Positions 4,157 through 5,774 of a stretch of 5,774 nt of DNA are shown piece after piece. Numbering within the stretch: the stretch's first letter is position 1; each line of letters starts with the position of its first letter. Made by a program: the position numbers and the translations under genes. Below the pieces are notes generated by a model. It ran no database searches, was not told where the DNA came from, and saw only the letters and a program-made list of their open reading frames with translations. The stretch spans positions 1-5,774 of the forward strand of contig PSRF01000133.1 of NCBI GenBank assembly GCA_003175865.1. Reading direction: 5' to 3'. The DNA is from Blastocatellia bacterium. Lineage in GTDB: Bacteria; Acidobacteriota; Blastocatellia; Pyrinomonadales; Pyrinomonadaceae.

Positions 4157-5774
4157 ATGACCATCCCCACGACATGGTGCCACGGCACGTTAAGTTCCCT
4201 CCTGGCAGTCCTCCTACTGTTACTGCCGGTCTTCAATCGCGTTGCATTTGCGCAAAAGCTCGTTGCCAGCAAGATCGTTTCGACGGAAATTAAAGAACCG
4301 GACCCGCTCTCACAGATTTTGAAATTGGAGTCAGTGCCCATTGCGGGAGGATCGGAGTTAGTAACAATCGCCGCGAGACTCGATGGAGTTCCGTCAGCAG
4401 AAAAAGACAACTGGGTGCCACTAGTGTCTATCTTACGCGACACTCTAGGCGACAATAATCCTGAGAACGACAAACTTCGATACGTTTGGCCGTTGACCTT
4501 CACACGCCCAACCATGACGCAACGGTTCGCTGCTGCGATTCCCTTTTTCTATACGCGGGTCGGAAACAAAGAAACTGTTGCGACAAAGGTCCCTCCGCCA
4601 GCGTTCGACCTGGCTTCACCAGAAAAGGACGTCTGGAATAAGCTGTTTTGGGTCGCGCTTCAAAACATCCTCCTCGACACGTACGGCACTCCGTTGAAGG
4701 CGTCCGCAAATACGTATAAGAAGAACTTCGGAGATTATCGAAAGTCCCACATCATTCGTGCGCTTTCAGTGCTTGCTCTCTATCAATCGGTCAAAGGTGA
4801 ACGAGAATTCACCGACACCGAGATGGCAGAGATTCAGGCGCGATTGATGTTAACGAACAAAACATTCGGTGGTTTGGTTGACGATCACAACCTGCAGAAT
4901 TATTACGCGAAGCAAGCAACCGCAACCAAGGATTACCGAGCACACAACTGGGAGCTACTAAGACAAAGAGCAGAGGCAGAATCACTCTACTTTGAGCCAC
5001 TAGTGATGCCCGACGGTAGTGCGACGCACGCGTTGTTGTGGGTATCTAAATCTGATCTATTGAACCACCCGCGCGATCAGTACCACGGTCGTTTTCTTAA
5101 CATCGCGAATCCATGGACCGATAAGCGTCTCCTCGATTGGCACGGTTATGTCGCAACTCGCTACATCGATTCGGAAGGACATCCGACTACGAAAGATTCA
5201 CCAGATGCACATCCGGTTGAACTGATCCCGCTCGCTCTGTATGGCCTCGACTATCCCAAGATACCGATGGTACTCGTTGATTTCCGCGACGGATACAACC
5301 CGAAGAAACGTGAGATGTCGCGTCGTGTTTTGAATGACGTTACTCGCAATATTCTTTCGATCTCAAAATTCGGCAACCTACCGTACTTCCTTGCTCGGAC
5401 GGTCTTCGACTTCGTTACTGGCCGCAGAGGAATTGATGTTAATCAACCGACTCGACTCCAAACCTACTCGCAATTAAAACTGTTGCTTTCATTGTCTAAC
5501 TCCCTCGACCCAGAGCTGCGAGAGGAAGTAGGTGAACGTTTGGAGCGCGTTTCGTTGAATCCCTTCGAAAATGATTTTGACGTAGAGGCTGGCCTTGCCG
5601 AACAACAGTATGATGCCCTCCTTGCCTTCGCCAAAGATCCTCAGGGCTTACCAGCGAAGATCGAACGCGATCGAAGAGCAGAATTAGTCCCGCTTGAACA
5701 CGGCAAGAAGGCTCAATTTGGGTTTCAAGTCTTGAACGTGTTGACGTTCGGCAAATACGTGCACCGAGAACGAC
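4157..5774 (+). CDS. Exported protein of unknown function, 3' end beyond window
   Basis: The frame from the ATG at 4157 is open for 539 codons and runs off the window, so the protein is incomplete. Residues 11-32 are a hydrophobic signal peptide (LSSLLAVLLLLLPVF) ending in AFA, with cleavage likely after Ala32. No lipobox cysteine is present, so a soluble periplasmic or secreted product is expected. The n-region is short of positive charge (only His9). Further on are a charged, partly helical middle (about 155-280) and a HALLWVSKSD segment (291-300). A Trp/His-rich stretch, NPWTDKRLLDWHGYVATRYID (318-338), is followed by IPMVLVDFRDGYNPKKREMSRR (369-390). The C-terminal half (390-539) is helical and charged, with LKLLLSLSNSLDPELREEVGERL. 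I recognise no catalytic motif, repeat or named domain. It follows the protease gene on the same strand after 316 nt, with its own promoter candidate and structured leader, so a functional link to the protease is possible but unproven. Confidence 0.88.
   Translation, partial: MTIPTTWCHGTLSSLLAVLLLLLPVFNRVAFAQKLVASKIVSTEIKEPDPLSQILKLESVPIAGGSELVTIAARLDGVPSAEKDNWVPLVSILRDTLGDNNPENDKLRYVWPLTFTRPTMTQRFAAAIPFFYTRVGNKETVATKVPPPAFDLASPEKDVWNKLFWVALQNILLDTYGTPLKASANTYKKNFGDYRKSHIIRALSVLALYQSVKGEREFTDTEMAEIQARLMLTNKTFGGLVDDHNLQNYYAKQATATKDYRAHNWELLRQRAEAESLYFEPLVMPDGSATHALLWVSKSDLLNHPRDQYHGRFLNIANPWTDKRLLDWHGYVATRYIDSEGHPTTKDSPDAHPVELIPLALYGLDYPKIPMVLVDFRDGYNPKKREMSRRVLNDVTRNILSISKFGNLPYFLARTVFDFVTGRRGIDVNQPTRLQTYSQLKLLLSLSNSLDPELREEVGERLERVSLNPFENDFDVEAGLAEQQYDALLAFAKDPQGLPAKIERDRRAELVPLEHGKKAQFGFQVLNVLTFGKYVHRER

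Noticed and set aside
4087..4515. 142-codon minus-strand ORF opposite the exported-protein gene
   Set aside because: It is antisense to a frame that is open for 539 codons with a signal peptide and a Shine-Dalgarno; its protein is low-complexity Ser/Arg/Thr-rich, as expected of a shadow frame.

Overview
The window comes from a bacterial chromosome of moderate GC content. It looks like Acidobacteriota or a similar Gram-negative lineage. This is an inference from a split (two-subunit) glycine decarboxylase P-protein, a thioredoxin-fold [2Fe-2S] ferredoxin, an FHA/membrane/serine-protease fusion and a large exported protein; no rRNA or other phylogenetic marker is present. No tRNA, rRNA, mobile element, CRISPR array or clear intrinsic terminator was seen.

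Layout. (1) 1-1642, plus strand: the last 34 codons of gcvPA, then a complete gcvPB after a 7-nt gap; together they form the P-protein of the glycine cleavage system. (2) 1648-2058, minus strand: a small [2Fe-2S] ferredoxin-like protein, convergent with gcvPB and ending 5 nt from it. (3) 2059-2235: a divergent intergenic region with a perfect 12-bp palindrome and weak promoter-like hexamers. (4) 2236-3840, plus strand: a membrane-anchored trypsin-like serine protease with an N-terminal cytoplasmic FHA-like domain, one transmembrane helix, a coiled-coil stalk and a C-terminal periplasmic protease domain. (5) 3841-4156: a 316-nt gap with a good extended -10 promoter motif, followed by a leader of about 150 nt that can fold into four consecutive hairpins. 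(6) 4157 to the window end, plus strand: a large exported protein of unknown function (539 residues visible, no stop reached), absent from simple closed-ORF lists because it runs off the window.

Functionally, the left third is housekeeping one-carbon metabolism. The right two thirds are envelope-directed: a protease that could link a cytoplasmic signal to periplasmic proteolysis, and an exported protein that probably has its own promoter. Nothing in the sequence shows that these two act together. The most interesting points are the protease's degenerate FHA domain and the insertion in its protease fold, the structured leader before the unknown exported protein, a Cys-rich patch beside the PLP lysine of GcvPB, and the non-standard cysteine spacing of the ferredoxin.
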